A DNA stretch of 64,000 bases from Mallotus nudiflorus (Eukaryota > Streptophyta > Magnoliopsida > Malpighiales > Euphorbiaceae), in NCBI GenBank assembly GCA_947683625.1, contig CANTUR010000239.1, positions 7,173,001 to 7,237,000 on the forward strand, read 5' to 3'. A model generated the notes under the pieces. The model saw only the letters and a list, made by a program, of their open reading frames with translations, made no database searches and was not told where the DNA came from. The translations under genes and the position numbers were made by a program. Below, in pieces: positions 10,944 to 23,286 of the stretch. The stretch's first letter is position 1. Every line of letters begins with the position of its first letter.

Positions 10944-11900
10944 GGGGGTTCATTAAATATTGCTTAATAGTTTTAAAGCCTTGCTAACATTTGGCATCCC
11001 GAATGATCAACTGATTCTTCTTTAAGAGCTTGAAGATCGACATATAGATGGTGGTTAGCTTGGCTATGAACCTGCTGATGTATTGTAACTGTCCAATGAA
11101 CCCTCTAACTTCTTTCTCATTTGTTGGTGCAGGCATAACTTTATCCTGATCTATCTCTATGCCTTTTTTACTACCAATATGTCATAGTAATTTCCCAGAT
11201 GTTACCCCAAACACACATTTCTTTGGATTTAGTCTCAGGTTATACTTTTAAGCTCTCGTGAGGAATTTGTCTAAAACCTCAAAATGCCCTTCTTTAGTCA
11301 GAGACTTTACCATCATGTCATCCACATACACCTCTATCTCCTTATGAATCATGTTATGTAGTAAGGTGGTAGCCATCCTCTGATAAGTAGCTCCTATATT
11401 TTTCAACCCGAATAGCATAATTGTATAACAATATACACCCCATTACGTGGTGAAAGAAGTCTTTAGCTTGTCAATCATGACCATCATAATTTGGTTGCAT
11501 CTTGAGAAACCATCCATAAAGGAATACATGGTGCTTGAAGATGCACTATCAACTAAAGTGTCAATATACGATTAGGGAAAGTCATCATTTAGATAAGCCT
11601 TGTTCAGATCCCTATAGTCCACACACATCCTGACTCTCTCATCCTTCTTAGGAACCGGAACTATGTTGGCCAGCCACCGAGTGTCATCTACCACTTCCAA
11701 GAACTTTTCTTTCAGCTGCTTCTTTACTTCTTTTTTGACTAAGAGAGCCCATTCTGGCCTTAACCTCCTCTTCTTCTATTTTATTGGCGCAACATGAGAA
11801 TATGTGAGGATCTTATGTTCTGTGATCTCTCTATCAATACTAGGCATATCCTCATAATCCCAGGCAAATACTTTCTATCTTCCTTATAGTCCCAAGTAAT
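10944..11900 (-). pseudogene. TatB reverse transcriptase, broken
   Basis: This RNA-dependent DNA polymerase is read on the minus strand. Visible motifs in order are RMCVDYRDLNKA (about 11,628-11,593), MYSFMDGFSRCNQI, the block GATYQRMA, the catalytic motif YVDDMMVKS (11328-11302), NLRLNPKKCVFGV, and the thumb-region motif EVRGFIGQLQYISRFIA, running towards the RNase H connection at 10944. Both catalytic Asp residues of the YVDD box are intact. Stops and frameshifts interrupt the frame (for example in the block after SFTT). A Tekay-type LTR is joined immediately after the connection segment. It is inactive. Confidence 0.85.
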
Positions 11901-12112
11901 AAGTGTATTCTTAGGGTTATCATATATGCCTAGATTAAATGATTTAGTTGCACTGAATTAATTTTAAACATATGCATGAAATGATCATCACACACAGAAT
12001 AATCGTTTGAAAAAACATCACACAAGTAAGCATAATCAAACCTTATCACATTAACTTTGGAAAGAAAATGTCATTAATTTTAAACAAACTAGAAAGAGAA
12101 ATGTCAATGTCA
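11901..12112. other. TatB spacer between RT and the protease linker
   Basis: AT-rich, with no open frame. It occupies the position of the spacer at 2,890-3,150 in TatA, and both contain 'cacacaagtaagcataatc'-like sequence. It may be a non-coding segment between protease and RT in this family. Confidence 0.45.
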
Positions 12113-13246
12113 TCATAAAAAAATATCCATAATAGAATTAAGGACAAAAGATTCAAAGTTGAATTGCTCTTCCTGGTCAGCAACATCCTTCAAGTTTATC
12201 GCAAGAATGCTTTTGTCCAATTCTAGAGTCAACACCAGTTCTTCCACTATCAGCTCCTTCATAATAGATTCTTTGATCCCATTCACATGTTCTGTGAAGA
12301 TTTCAAATATGAGGACCAAATTTTCAACAATCATCAACGGCTCAAGAGCTCCTTGATAGGGGTAGTTAGCATTTTCCTCCACAAAGATTTCCCAAAGTGT
12401 TTTCTTCTTTGGCTTAGCTCTTTTTCTGTTCCTCCCAGGCTTTTTTTTAGCTTTATTATCTTCCTCAGACTCATTCTCTATAGGATATCATACCCTATGC
12501 TTTAGATTTGGCACTTTAGGTTTAATGAATTCAGGTTGACCTTGTTGATTCTTCCTTAATCTCATGCTAGGCATAAAGTTCATACTCTTCATCATACTCA
12601 TGATTTTCGAATTCAGCTCATCTTCACAGATCATGCAAACCTCAAAACTTGGATTGTCAAGAATTTCAGTGGGAGTTAACTTTAAAGCAACAGCAACAGC
12701 CTCAATTTCTGTTGTTATAGTGACCACTGTTCCTTCATGCAAAAACTTAATCTTTTAATAAATAGTAAAAGGCACTCCCCTTAGAGGATAAAACCATAGC
12801 CTCCTTAGAAGAATGGAAAAAGTGACTGGAATGTCAATGACATATATGTTAACCTAAACTTCAATAAGTGTAGTTTTGACTAGAGCCTTGAAAGTTCCCT
12901 CAATTGGCCTTTTCGTATCATCATAGGCCTTAATTATCACATCAAATGGTTTTAAATTAGCTACTGTTAGTCCCAACTTTAGTAAGATCTTCAGAGGGCA
13001 CACATTGATGGTAGATCCATTATTAACCATAACACAACAAGTTAATTTCCTTTTTACTTCAGCCTTAATGAACAAGGCTTTACTGTGGTCCCTTCCTTCC
13101 AAGGGTAGGTCATTATCTGTAAACACAATTACCCCTTGAGGGCTTTTTGACAATAAATCCACCATTTTCTCAGGAGTATACATTAAAGGATTTTTCTTAT
13201 GGTCAAAAGCCATAACTAGTGCTTCCCAATGAGCTCGAGAGTTCAT
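12113..13246 (-). pseudogene. TatB protease and linker, broken
   Basis: On the minus strand 13246-12854 reads VIVFTDNDLPLEGRDHSKALFI and the active-site block VMVNNGSTINVCPLK. The expected catalytic Asp (VDDGS in TatA) is Asn here, so the enzyme would be dead. After a stop the frame continues with IDIPVTFSILLRRLWF and GVPFTIY, the decayed version of the LGRPW block, then a stop where Gln is expected. The linker (12742-12488 and 12382-12113) contains KPGRNRKRAKPKKKTLWEI and a segment resembling the TatA linker (VLIFEIFTEHV against VLGFEIFKEHI). Confidence 0.75.
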
Positions 13247-13645
13247 AAGCAGCTCCTAAACACTGGCAAGAGTTTTCTCATCTCTTTTAGTCTCAGTAGC
13301 TTCCTCAATTTCTTCATCTTTCTTTGGTTCTTCTTTTGAATCCACCTTCTCTTTTTCTGGCTCAGCATCTTTCACTTCTCCCTTTCCCTTCTCTTACTTC
13401 TTAACTGAGTGGGCTATCTTCCCCTCACTATTCTTTCATAGATCAATTGATCCCTCTCCTTCATTATTAAAATTCTAGATATCAAATACATTCACATGGG
13501 GCTCTATAGACTGATGGTTTAAGTTTAGATTTTTTAGTTTTAATTTTGGTGGTGTGGTTATGGCATTAATAAAGGAATTAAGGACTTGTTCCTCTGTTAA
13601 GTAGTTGTTGATCATCAGAATTCTTGGATTGGGTGGTGGGACATT
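13247..13645 (-). pseudogene. TatB gag-protease linker, decayed
   Basis: This minus-strand sequence lies between the gag Cys/His region and the protease. It is Glu/Lys-rich in places (about 13,270-13,430) and interrupted by stops. It corresponds to 4250-4986 in TatA but lacks the duplication seen there. Confidence 0.5.
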
Positions 13646-14960
13646 TCAATAGTTGGGTAGAGGGTTATTTTGGGTGTTTGGTTTTCTAGTTTCAGGTTTG
13701 GTTATTTTGCCTGAATCAATCAAATCTTGAACCTCATGTTTCAGGCCAGTATAGCTATTGGTGTCATGTTTGATGTTTTGATGGTATTTGCAATATAATT
13801 TTGGGTCAGCATTTGGGAAAGGAGGTCTTTTAGGTAAGGGTTGTAATAGATTATTTTCCATCAGCTTCTCTAAGACTTTGGAGAGGAGTTTTCCCAAGTT
13901 AGAAAACCTTCGAGATTGTCTGACATTGTTGATATGTATGTTACTGTTCATCCTAATTCCATTACTAGATCCTATCCCTTCTCTGTTTATAGATCTCCCA
14001 CTGAAGAACCTTTTTTTCTTGTGCTAGATCAAATTCTTTATGCACACTAAACTTATACAACTCCTAAAAATTTTGAATTCCTAAATCCTTATATTTTTTA
14101 GAGAGGGGGAGTATGCATCCTTCTATTGCTATTACCAACTAATAAGATTCTATAGGCTTATGCTTCATTTGTACTAGCTTCGCTCTCTACCTAATTAAAT
14201 AATCTGTGAAGGATTCATCGAATTTTTATTTCACGTTCTACATATCTCTCAAAGAATCCTCCATCTAGATGTTAAGACTATACTACTTGATAAATACGAC
14301 ATATAATCCCTCCCAGTCAGTTTAGATATGGGATTCTAAAGCTTAGTACCATCTGATGGGCACTTCTTCTAGAGACAGAGGAAATTGCTTTACAATTTGT
14401 GTCTTGGTCAGTTTGGTTGTCATCATATGAGTCATATACTACTTTAGATGTAGATGGGGGTCCTCTATGCCATTAAACTTCTTCATATCAGGGAATTTAA
14501 ACTTTTGGGGGCGGGGATCATCATCCTTATCCAGACTCATATCATAGTATCTTATCATAGCATCTATCCCTTTTTCTTTCATCATTAGCTGCATTTGAGC
14601 CATAGTCTTAGTCAAATTTTTGGCTCAATCAGGTTTTTTTATATTCTCTGTAGTGTCTGTATTCACATTCTATTTAGCTATAGGCCCTGCTATTAAAGTT
14701 TCCTAATCATCCTCCCTTTCCCATCTTCTAAAGTCTTTAGCATTTAGATTAAATGGTTATGGTTGAGGCACTAGTGGTTGGGGTGCTAGTGGTTCATGCC
14801 TAACTGGTCCCCTCATTTTAGCCATCATTTCTCTTATAATAGCTCGGGTCTGATAGGCTATTTCTGCTTTCAACTTATCACCAAAAGCCTTAGTATTAAA
14901 CTCTGCCATCTCGATTTCTCTATAAATCCTAATCAGATGACCGGTGTTAGAGCACTTCCA
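13646..14960 (-). pseudogene. TatB gag, heavily decayed
   Basis: On the minus strand, about 14,520-14,030 carries the Retrotrans_gag core (PDMKKFNGIEDPHLHLK, then FPLSLEEVPIRWY) with many stops. 13951-13646 carries SRRFSNLGKLLSKVLEKL and the Cys/His segment YCKYHQNIKHDTNSY, in which the last Cys of the TatA segment has become Tyr. The arrangement matches TatA gag. The N-terminal part (about 14,600-14,960) is recognisable only by position. Confidence 0.75.
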
Positions 14961-15765
14961 ACTAGAAGACTATTATCGATTTATATCTACAACCACCAAG
15001 GATTAGAAATATGCATGGTGTGTATGCATGAGATGTAGATTTACTAAAAAATTAAAAGAAACGAATCAATATATATACATGTATCAGAAAAAAAAGGCTC
15101 TCAAATGATATCTCCACCCTTATTTCCCTTACACGCGTATTCAATGGTAAGTTCCTTGTCCTAGGATTATTGTTCTAGGTTTTAATTATCAACAGGGGAT
15201 AATAAAATCGACAGATGCACGATAACTCTTTGGATAGTGCAAAAAAATGGTAATTTCTTTAAATAATTCCTAAGTCCATTTTAACAGGCTAAAAATAATA
15301 TCAATGGCCCACCTTATCAAGATCCATTTGAAATGGGCTAAACATAGGCATGAGAGACCCATCTTAGCAAGGTTTGCTAATAATGGGCTCGGGCCTTGTA
15401 AAAAGAAACACCATATGACATAAAACACATGCATTTAAGAAAAAACCTAATGGAAATTGCTAAGTCATTACATGAGCTGGGTCTTAGGTAGTAAGCTTCA
15501 ACTCTCACAGCTATATAACTCAATTACGTCTCCTTACTTTAGGGTCAATGTGACACAGATAAGTACATACTATGAATAACAATAATCAAATACTCCACCA
15601 CCAGGTTTGAGTAAAACATAGGCAGCAAAGTAAAGACTATTGTTGGTTTATTTGGGACTTAGAGTGCATATTATGTGGAAACGTGTAGTAAACGCAAAAT
15701 TTGCAAAGGAAATAAAGAAATAATCAAAGATGATAAATTACAAAACACTTGGAATCAATTTCTCT
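14961..15765. other. TatB untranslated leader
   Basis: No gene is visible. It shares CCTAGGATTATTGTTCTAGG and CAACAGGGGATAATA with the TatA leader. An ACACGCGTATTCAATGG block matches TatA ACACGTGTTCAATGG at about 6,690. Confidence 0.6.
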
Positions 15766-15782
15766 CCCCAATGGACTAGCCA
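15766..15782 (-). other. TatB primer-binding site
   Basis: The minus strand reads TGGCTAGTCCATTGGGG, one base from the LTR end, as in TatA. It has diverged from the TatA site by a few bases. Confidence 0.7.
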
Positions 15783-15783
15783 C

Positions 15784-17440
15784 TATAGGCGGTGAAGTCA
15801 GGCACATGCCTAAGTGTTGTTGACCATGACACTGTGTGAGCTCAAGGCCCACTAGGAAATACAAAATGGGCTTGGGGCCTATAATGGAGATAGAGTCGCC
15901 ACTCGGATAAAAATCAAGATACACTGTACAACAACTGGATTCCATGGAGGTTCTTAGAAGCCATCATCAGAGATTGGGTTTAGAAACTTGGTAGGGCTTT
16001 TGGAATTTCCACCCAACCTTGTGGTTAGCCTTCGTGTGTGTTTCATATTTTATTACCTTTGATTATTAAATTATTTCCTTTTTTTAATGTGGATTGCAAT
16101 TGTTTCCAATTTTATATTTTAGTCCAAGTTTGCACATTAGTCCCATTTCATACTTATAGCCTGCCATACAATATAAATAAAATAAATAATAAAGAATTTA
16201 CAACCATACATTCCAAATAAATAAAGGAAAGGAATTAAGGATTACAATGCTTTATACAAAAAGTAAAATAAATAGAAAATAGACCATACATAAACCAAAA
16301 ATAAACCAAACGTAAAATAATTAATTACACAAATAAAACCTCTCAAGAACTAATTAATGGAATAATTATTTGATAATTAAACATTACTGACTAGGAGGCG
16401 ATCTCAAATCGCCTTAGTACAAACTTCAACAAAGATAGAGACAAACTACATTTCTTAAACTCTAAGAAACTCAAATGTTCATGCAAATAAACAAAAACAG
16501 ATATAAATATACTAAGATTAACAATCAATACTTAGTATTTCATGCAATCATACCTCACATATGACCTTATTCATATAATAAACTCAAAAAAGAAGAAAAA
16601 AAGGTAATGAAACAAAGCTTTTAATAGAATAAAAATACTCAAAGCCTAAAGACAAGAGGTTCTCATTGCTTAGGATGAGCTTAACACTCTTAATTAAGCC
16701 CTCAGAGCTTGATTGATTAACTTGGATGCTTGCAATGCAAAGAGCCTTTCCTTCTTCTTAAGAAATTAGGTCATTTTGGTTCTAGAGTCCCATTCTTTCT
16801 TCCTTTTCTTCCTCTTTTTGTTTACTTCTCTCCTTTTTTTATCTATCTTTTTATCTCCAAGAACGTTCCCTCCAAAGTCCCTCTTCATCCAAAATCCAAA
16901 AAGTCCTCTTTTTCTCTTTTTTTTTCCTTTTCTTTTTAAGCCTCTCCCCTTTTTTTTCTTTTTCATTTCCCCACCAAAACCACTTTCATCTTCTCCTCAC
17001 CATTCCCCATGCCCGTTCTTTGCTTTTTCTCTTTTTTTTTTCTTTTCTTTAGCATCTAAAAATGCCTCAAGTTAGGGGAAGGTTAGCCCCAACTACTACC
17101 ATTAATGGCATTTAATGCAGTATTTAGTAGGCGTGAAGAGGCATCGCCTCATCGATGGCCAAAGTGAAGAGGCGATGCCTTTTCATTGAGGCGATCGCCT
17201 CTTCACCTGGGCTAGGTCTAGGCCTAGTGGGCTAAAAGGCGATGGGCCTGGGCTTTAGCTTATTATTTGGGCTTAAGTTTAATGTTTTGGGCTTGGATTT
17301 GGTATTTTAGGCTTATAGGCTTGGTTTTTAGGCTCATGAGTCCATTTTTTTAGAGGTTTTAAGCTTCGGTTACATTCCAAACCCATACTTTCTCATTATT
17401 TGGCTTTTGTTGTGGACTGATCAAACTGAAGGTGTCCACA
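15784..17440 (-). repeat. TatB 5' LTR (1,657 bp)
   Basis: On the minus strand it begins TGTGGACACCTTCAGTTTGA at 17440; the other end lies beside the primer site. It contains a pyrimidine-rich tract (about 16,790-17,050) and, near the start in the element's direction, repeated GAGGCGATCGCCTC-type palindromes (about 17,123-17,215, with one more at 16,395-16,418). Overlapping open frames in the pyrimidine tract are compositional, not genes. Its partner LTR is not in the window. Confidence 0.8.
17123..17215. repeat. CGATCG palindrome cluster in TatB LTR
   Basis: The words GAGGCATCGCCTC, GAGGCGATGCC and GAGGCGATCGCCTC occur in about 90 bp of GC-rich sequence within an otherwise AT-rich LTR. Position and central CGATCG match the arrays in the TatA and TatC LTRs. 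Confidence 0.65.
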
Positions 17441-18762
17441 ATACCAACTCGAGATATGTATGAAATTATTTTAATAAATAGTATAAATTATAATGATCAA
17501 TTTCTTTAGATGGTCTTTAGTCTAATTCTTTATGGATTTTGAGAAATAAATCTCAGAAAGGTTGTAGTGGAAATTGGTTAATTTCCATTCAAGTTAGTTA
17601 AATTATTGGAGGTAATTCTTAGCCTTAAATTAATCATTTAGGGTGTTCTTAAGTCAATTTCCATGATTCCATCATTTTTATAAATTTTTAGAATAAATCT
17701 TGAAAAGGTAGTGGTGGAAATTGGTTAATTTCCATTTAAGTTAGTTAAATTGTTAAAGATAACTCTTAGCCTCAAATTAATCATTTAGGATGTTCCTAAG
17801 TTAATTTCTATAATTCCATCATTTTTATAGATTTTTAGAATGTTTGGGAGTTATTAGGAATTTATGTGATAGTTATTTATATATATTGTTTATAGAGTAT
17901 ACCAGAGTGGAAGCATCAGGTAATAAGTAGACAAAAACACATCAACCTACTTGCTCCACTTGTAAATTAATATATTGAAATGTGTGTTAGATTTGCGTAT
18001 AAAATATAGCTTGGTTAAATATATTTAACAAGTATGTTTAATTAAAGAATTTATATTCTTAATATTTGAAATATCCATATTGTTGATTTAATATATTAAA
18101 GATGTTGATTTTATATTTGATTATTATTATTGATGTTATTTTGCCATAATTCTTGTTAATAAAATTATTAATATTAATGATATTGCGGATTATAAAAATA
18201 AAAGTATTTAATTCTAGTATTGGTTTTCTCGAGAATTTATTATGCTTTTACATATGATAAATAATTTTTGGAAAAGACTGGTAGAATGGACTACTTGATG
18301 GGTATATCAGGATCTTATGCACACATGTAATGATTTTAGAGTCGGGCCCTGATTGAGAAATTTAATTATGAAGCTTGGTTGAAGCATAGCTCTTAGGCGA
18401 GGTGTATGTATTATGGATAGTTATTACTGGGACTGGTGGTTCGATAGATGTCTAGCTCTCAAGAATCGCCAATAAATATTGGAATAAGAGATAGATTGCG
18501 GCTGTTAGCTTGGTGGAAGGGTATCTCTCGGGACTCGATGGTCATTGGATAAATAAGTGAACTAAATGGCTTTATAGAATTGTGGTTTAAAGTTCTCCCA
18601 CTAATTTCCTTCAAAGATAGTTATTGATATTATTTTATTATTTTTATCTTTTTATCATATATTTGTTAAGTAATTGTATTTGGAAGTCATGTTTTTAAGA
18701 AAGTTACCAAATGATTATTTGGTGTATTTATATATATATATGGTATTTGATAAATTAATGAT
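17441..18762 (+). repeat. Tekay-type LTR, first part (split by the SIRE element)
   Basis: This continues at 28180-28733 beyond the SIRE insertion. It contains a near-duplicate segment (17,500-17,640 and 17,640-17,830; both have GTAGTGGAAATTGGTTAATTTCC) and a doubled 'tagctctc..' unit at about 18,390-18,545, like the other Tekay LTRs here. The first part of the LTR is lost at the TatB junction (17440/17441). No gene is present. Confidence 0.65.
17505..17830. repeat. Tandem duplication in the split Tekay-type LTR
   Basis: About 17,540-17,680 and 17,690-17,835 share GTGGAAATTGGTTAATTTCC, AAGTTAGTTAAATT and the CTTAGCCT(T/C)AAATTAATC block, giving two copies with a period of about 155 bp. Confidence 0.7.
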
Positions 18763-19895
18763 TGAAAGTGCCTTAGAGGGGGGGGGGGATTAATCAGGCT
18801 AAAGAAGGATTTAAAAAAAAATTCAAATGAATTTAAGGAATGAATAAGAATTGAATGAGAATAGAATAGGAAGAACAATGAACATAGAATTTAAGGAGTT
18901 CAAATTCTCAATAATCCTATGTCTCTACCTAACTTATCCTTAAGTTAGGATTTTTCAATACCCACAATCTTATTCATGAGATTAAGATTACAAGACTTTG
19001 AGGCTCACTCTTTAACCTTACATAAACAAGAGTTTTAAGGCTAACTCTTAAACCAATTCCCAAGTTTTTTAATTGCTAAACACTTAAACTAATTCCACAA
19101 AAACATACCTCACTTCCCTTCTAATCTATCCTAAGAATTATATGAAGATGAAGTCCTATTTATATCACATAACTAACTCTCATAAGAGTTAATCACTACA
19201 AAGAATATTGATACAAAAAAATGAAGCCTAATGAATGGTTAGAGAGTTTTTTTATAGTCAAAGAGTAATGTAATGTGTGTTCTAGTTGGCACAACTCTAG
19301 ACCACATATATATAGATTAAGCTTAAAAAATATAACTGTTGGAACCAATGATTATGTCTCCAATGTCTCTTTTCTTCAATAATTTCAAAAATATGTCTGT
19401 TGGATTTTTTGAAGTTTGATGTCACCATGGAAGTAATGTTTCAGTTATAGCCCTTTGCTTTTTGTCACCATGGCAGCCTTGCTTCAGTCGCAGCCCTTCA
19501 ACATCTCTTTCCTTTAATTATTTCAAAAATATATCCATTGGATATTTATAAAGTTTGATGTCACCATGGAAGCAAGGCTTCAATCGCAGCCCTCCGATGT
19601 CTCTTTCTTTCATTAATTTCAAAAATATGTCAGTTGAATTTTTATGAAGTTTGATGTTACCATGGAAGGAAGGCTCAAGTTGTAGCCCTTTGCTTTCTGT
19701 CACTATAACAGCCTTGCTTCAGTCACTATAGCAGCCTTACTTCAGTCACAACCATCTGCTTAAGCTGAAATGCGAGCTTTCTTTAAGAGTAATATTGTAC
19801 CTATGCTTATAATCACACTTAAACAAAGAACATTAAACGCTTAAAATTAAGTTTGTTAAGATCAAAATCAAGATTAATTATTGCTAAAGTCAACA
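18763..19895 (-). repeat. SIRE 3' LTR (1,133 bp)
   Basis: The reverse complement starts TGTTGACTTTAGCAATAATT and ends in CTTTCA. It matches 27083-28179 throughout. It contains an 11-base G run at 18,780-18,790, against about five in the other copy, and repeated 'gtttgatgtcaccatggaag' segments (about 19,410, 19,555, 19,650). Confidence 0.9.
19410..19745. repeat. Tandem units inside the SIRE LTR
   Basis: The segment 'tttcaaaaatatgt..gttggat..tttgaagtttgatgtcaccatggaag..aggcttcagtcgcagccct' repeats about three times with a period of roughly 95-125 bp. The 5' LTR has the same series at about 27,700-28,010. This gives the false repetitive ORF on the minus strand. Confidence 0.7.
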
Positions 19896-19909
19896 ATCTC
19901 CCCCTTTTT
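19896..19909 (-). other. SIRE polypurine tract
   Basis: The minus strand reads AAAAAGGGGGAGAT directly before the 3' LTR. This is the usual primer for plus-strand DNA synthesis and fixes the element's orientation. Confidence 0.85.
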
Positions 19910-21374
19910 GATTTTGACAAACTTATTTTTAGTTTGAGAAAGTAATATAAAGTGCAAGTGTGTGATGTTTTGAATTTCATTAAAGTAAATAAATTATACT
20001 CCCCCCGAATTTATACATATTATAAAGATAATGAATTTAAGGAGTAAGGAAATCAAATAATGGAGAATATCAATGGAGTATGGATTAATTTAAAGAATAA
20101 TGAAATTATAAGATATAAATTATATATGTATATATATATATCTTTTGAAAAAGATATAAATTAAAATATTAAATATATTTCTTTATTACTCCCCTTTTTG
20201 GACATGATAAAAAATATAAATTTATAAATTATTCCCCTTGACAAAAATAGAAACAACATAAAATATATCATGAGGAAAATAAAAACATGGCCTAACATGA
20301 CAAATATGTTAAAATTATAAAAACATGATAACCCAATCATTACCATTAATGTTAGGCAACATAGAAGGAAATAATTTCAAACATATGAAAAAAATAATTA
20401 GTAGCACTTGACATGTCACAAATATAGTAAATATTTCACATGATCATATAGAACTTAGTTCTAAAGGAAACAAAAGACCAAGAAGCAAAACAATGAAAAC
20501 AAAGATAGACTAAATCTTAAAAAAATGTCCATCAAAGATAGACCAAATCTTAAAAAAAAAAAAAAGTCTATCGAGCCAAGTATCACACATATACACATAT
20601 AAATAAAGTAAGCAAAACAAAATTTTTTATCACATATAAAAAATATGATAAAACTAACCACACTTACAATGTTATTATGCATACATAAACAGAATTATAT
20701 AAAATAAATTCAAGTATTCAAGTATTTAAACTCATATATCTTTTCTCCCCCTTTGTCAAAATGCAAAAAGAAATTTTAACAAAATAAAAATTGTATTAAT
20801 GAAAAGGATAGAGAGTAGCATAAAAAAAATATAAAACTAATAGTTCATGGCTTATATCCAAAAAAAATTAGAAAATAAACCAAAAATAAACTGACACAAA
20901 ATAATCATGAAACAAACTAACAACTCAAAGCTTATATAAGGAAAATAGAATGAAAATAAACTAAACAGAAAATGGTGAAAACACATAAAATAAGACATAA
21001 AGATCTAGTCTTGTTAAGGAGGAAGAAAGAGGAAATAATTTTGATAAATTAGAATATTTAATTAATTGAATTTAACTCAATAATTAATTGTTAATTTGCA
21101 AAAAAAGAAGAAGGTTTTTTTAAAAAAATTGATTGAACATATCATAATGCACATATTAAATTTAAACATATATAAATGCATGACAATTAAAAAAAATGTT
21201 ATGCTTATTTTGAATAATTAATTTATTGAAATAATTTCAACAATTAATTATTAAATAGAAAAAAAAATTAAAAATTAAAATGTTAAGATCAAAATCTAAA
21301 CTAATAATCAAAGCAATCAATAAGCACAATATGATTTCACATGAAAACAGTCGAACCATTAATTAAGCATAAAA
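19910..21374. other. SIRE spacer between pol and 3' LTR
   Basis: About 1.46 kb, strongly AT-rich, with no convincing reading frame. Some SIRE elements carry an extra envelope-like frame here; none is recognisable. Clustered 'ctccccctttt'-type pyrimidine tracts (about 20,190 and 20,745) resemble extra polypurine tracts on the minus strand. Confidence 0.6.
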
Positions 21375-23286
21375 TCAAGATGAACTAGAACCATCAATCA
21401 TGCTAAGTTCATGCTTAATGAAATTTAATCTCTCTTCATTGAGAGGTTTGGTGAAGATATCTACAAGGTGATTATATGAATCAACAAATTCAAGTGAGAT
21501 ATCACCATTTTGAACATGATCACGCAATAAATGATATCTAATGTCTATATGCTTAGTTCTTGAATGTTGAATGAGATTTTTTATAAGGTTAATAGCACTT
21601 GTATTATCACATTTGATTGGAATGTGATCAATTTTTATACCATAGTCCAACAATTATTGTTTTTTCCATAAGACTTATGAACAACAAAGACTTGCTATAA
21701 TATATTCAGCTTCAACAATGAACAAGGCAACTGAAACTTATTTTTAGCTAAATTAACAAACTAAACACTGTCCTAAAAATTGACAAGTTCTGGAAGTGCT
21801 TTTTCTATCTAGTAAACTATCGATAAAGTTTGCATTTGAATAACTAATCAAGTCAAAGAAAGAATTTCTAGGATACTAAAGTCCTAAATGCAAACTTCCA
21901 TTTAAATATTTGAAAATTCTTTTGATTGCATTCAAATGAGACTCTCTAGGACTAAATTAAAACCAAGCACATAAGCAAATAGCAAACATAATGTTGGGTA
22001 TACTAGTAGTTAAATAAAGAAGGGATCCGATCATACCTCCAAATTGCTTTTCATCAATCGGCTTTCCATTCTCATCCTTGTTAAGTTTGGTAGTTATACT
22101 TATAGGAATTTTGCTTGATTTAGTTCCATCTATACCAAACTTCTTAAGAATATCTCTTGCATATTTAGTTTGATTGATGAACATTCCATCCTTACATTGC
22201 TTGATTTGTAGTTTAAGGAAGAATTTAAGTTCACCCATCATACTCATTTCAAATTCTCTTTGCATTAACTTATATAATTCCTCACATAAGCAATGGTTAG
22301 TAGCACCAAAAATAATATCATTAATATATATTTGCACAATAAGTGTGCCATGCCTGGATTTCTTTATGAAAAGAGTTGCGTCAACTTTTCCTTTAGAGAA
22401 ACCTTTCTTTAATAAGAATTGCTTAATCTTTGATACCAAGCTCTTGGAGCTTGTTTCAATCCATACAAAGCTTTTGAAAATTTTAAAACATTATTTGGAG
22501 AATCAAAATTTTGAAAACGCAAATGTTGATCAACATATACCTCATCTTCAATAAATCCATTTAAAAAGCACTTCAACATCCATTTGAAAAATTTTAAAAT
22601 TCATGAATGATGCAAATGCAAGTAGCTTCTAACCTTGCAATTGGGGCAAAGGTTTCATCATAATCAATTCCTTCTTTTTGATTATAACCTTTAGCTATTA
22701 GCCTAGCTTTGTTCCTATTTATGATACCTTATTCATTCATCTTATTTTTAAAAACTCATTTGTTATATATAATAGGATGATGTTTAGGTCTAGGAACCAA
22801 GGTCCAAACTTGGTTTCTCTCAAATTGATTTAACTCTTCTTATATAGCAAGGACCCAAAATTCATCACTCAAAGCAACATCAACATTTTTTTGTTCAATT
22901 TGAGAAATGAAGGCTAAATTAACAATTATTTTAAGTTAAGATCTAATAGTTACTCCTTTTGTAGTATTACTAATGATGAGATCTTGAGGATGTGCTTTCT
23001 TGAATTGTCAATCCTTTGGAAGATAATCCTTTAAGGTAGGTTGAGGCATCTCGTCATCATATTCTTTACTAGAATCCTTAATTTCTAAAGATTTGTTAAC
23101 ACTTTCTTTTTTAGTGTTCACATATATATGCTCATTTATAAAATCAACAACACTACAAACATCCTTTCTAGAATCAAGTGAGTTTTATTCATTAAATATA
23201 ACATGCATTGACTCTTTAACTACTAGTGTTCTTTTATTAAAGACTTTATATGCTTTACTAGAAGTAGAATAGCCTAGGAAAATTCC
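21375..23286 (-). pseudogene. SIRE pol: end of integrase, reverse transcriptase and RNase H
   Basis: Minus-strand reading starts at 23286 with GIFLGYSTSSKAYKVFNKRT, the C-terminal continuation of integrase after the insertion. It continues through the region before RT, then GFIEDEVYVDQH and ALYGLKQAPRAWY (about 22,560-22,440), then RT proper (22439-21957) with the catalytic box YINDIIFGAT, where copia elements have YVDD: the first Asp is Asn. RNase H ends the gene (21653-21375: CDNTSAINLIKN, then RTKHIDIRYHLLRDHV and VDIFTKPL). Several stops and the lost Asp mean no activity. Confidence 0.85.

Larger units (their letters stand above)
10944..17440 (-). mobile_element. TatB: second Tat-lineage Ty3/gypsy element, truncated
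   Basis: Minus-strand order: 5' LTR (15784-17440), primer-binding site (15766-15782), leader, gag (about 13646-14960), protease with linker (12113-13246), reverse transcriptase (10944-11900). The pol gene stops abruptly at 10944, where a Tekay-type LTR is joined; RNase H, integrase, any antisense genes and the 3' LTR are missing from this window. All coding parts contain stops and frameshifts, more than TatA. It was inserted at 17440/17441 into another Tekay-type LTR. The RT motif YVDDMMVKS and the motif MCVDYRDLNKA place it in the Tat group. Confidence 0.85.

Noticed and set aside
16730..17075. Overlapping Phe/Pro-rich (plus) and Lys-rich (minus) open frames
   Set aside because: Caused by a pyrimidine tract inside the TatB LTR.
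19518..19703. Repetitive open frame 'GLRLKPCFHGDIKLYKYP' on the minus strand, also at 27,787-28,011
   Set aside because: Both are tandem units of the SIRE LTR; no start context and no homologous protein known to me.
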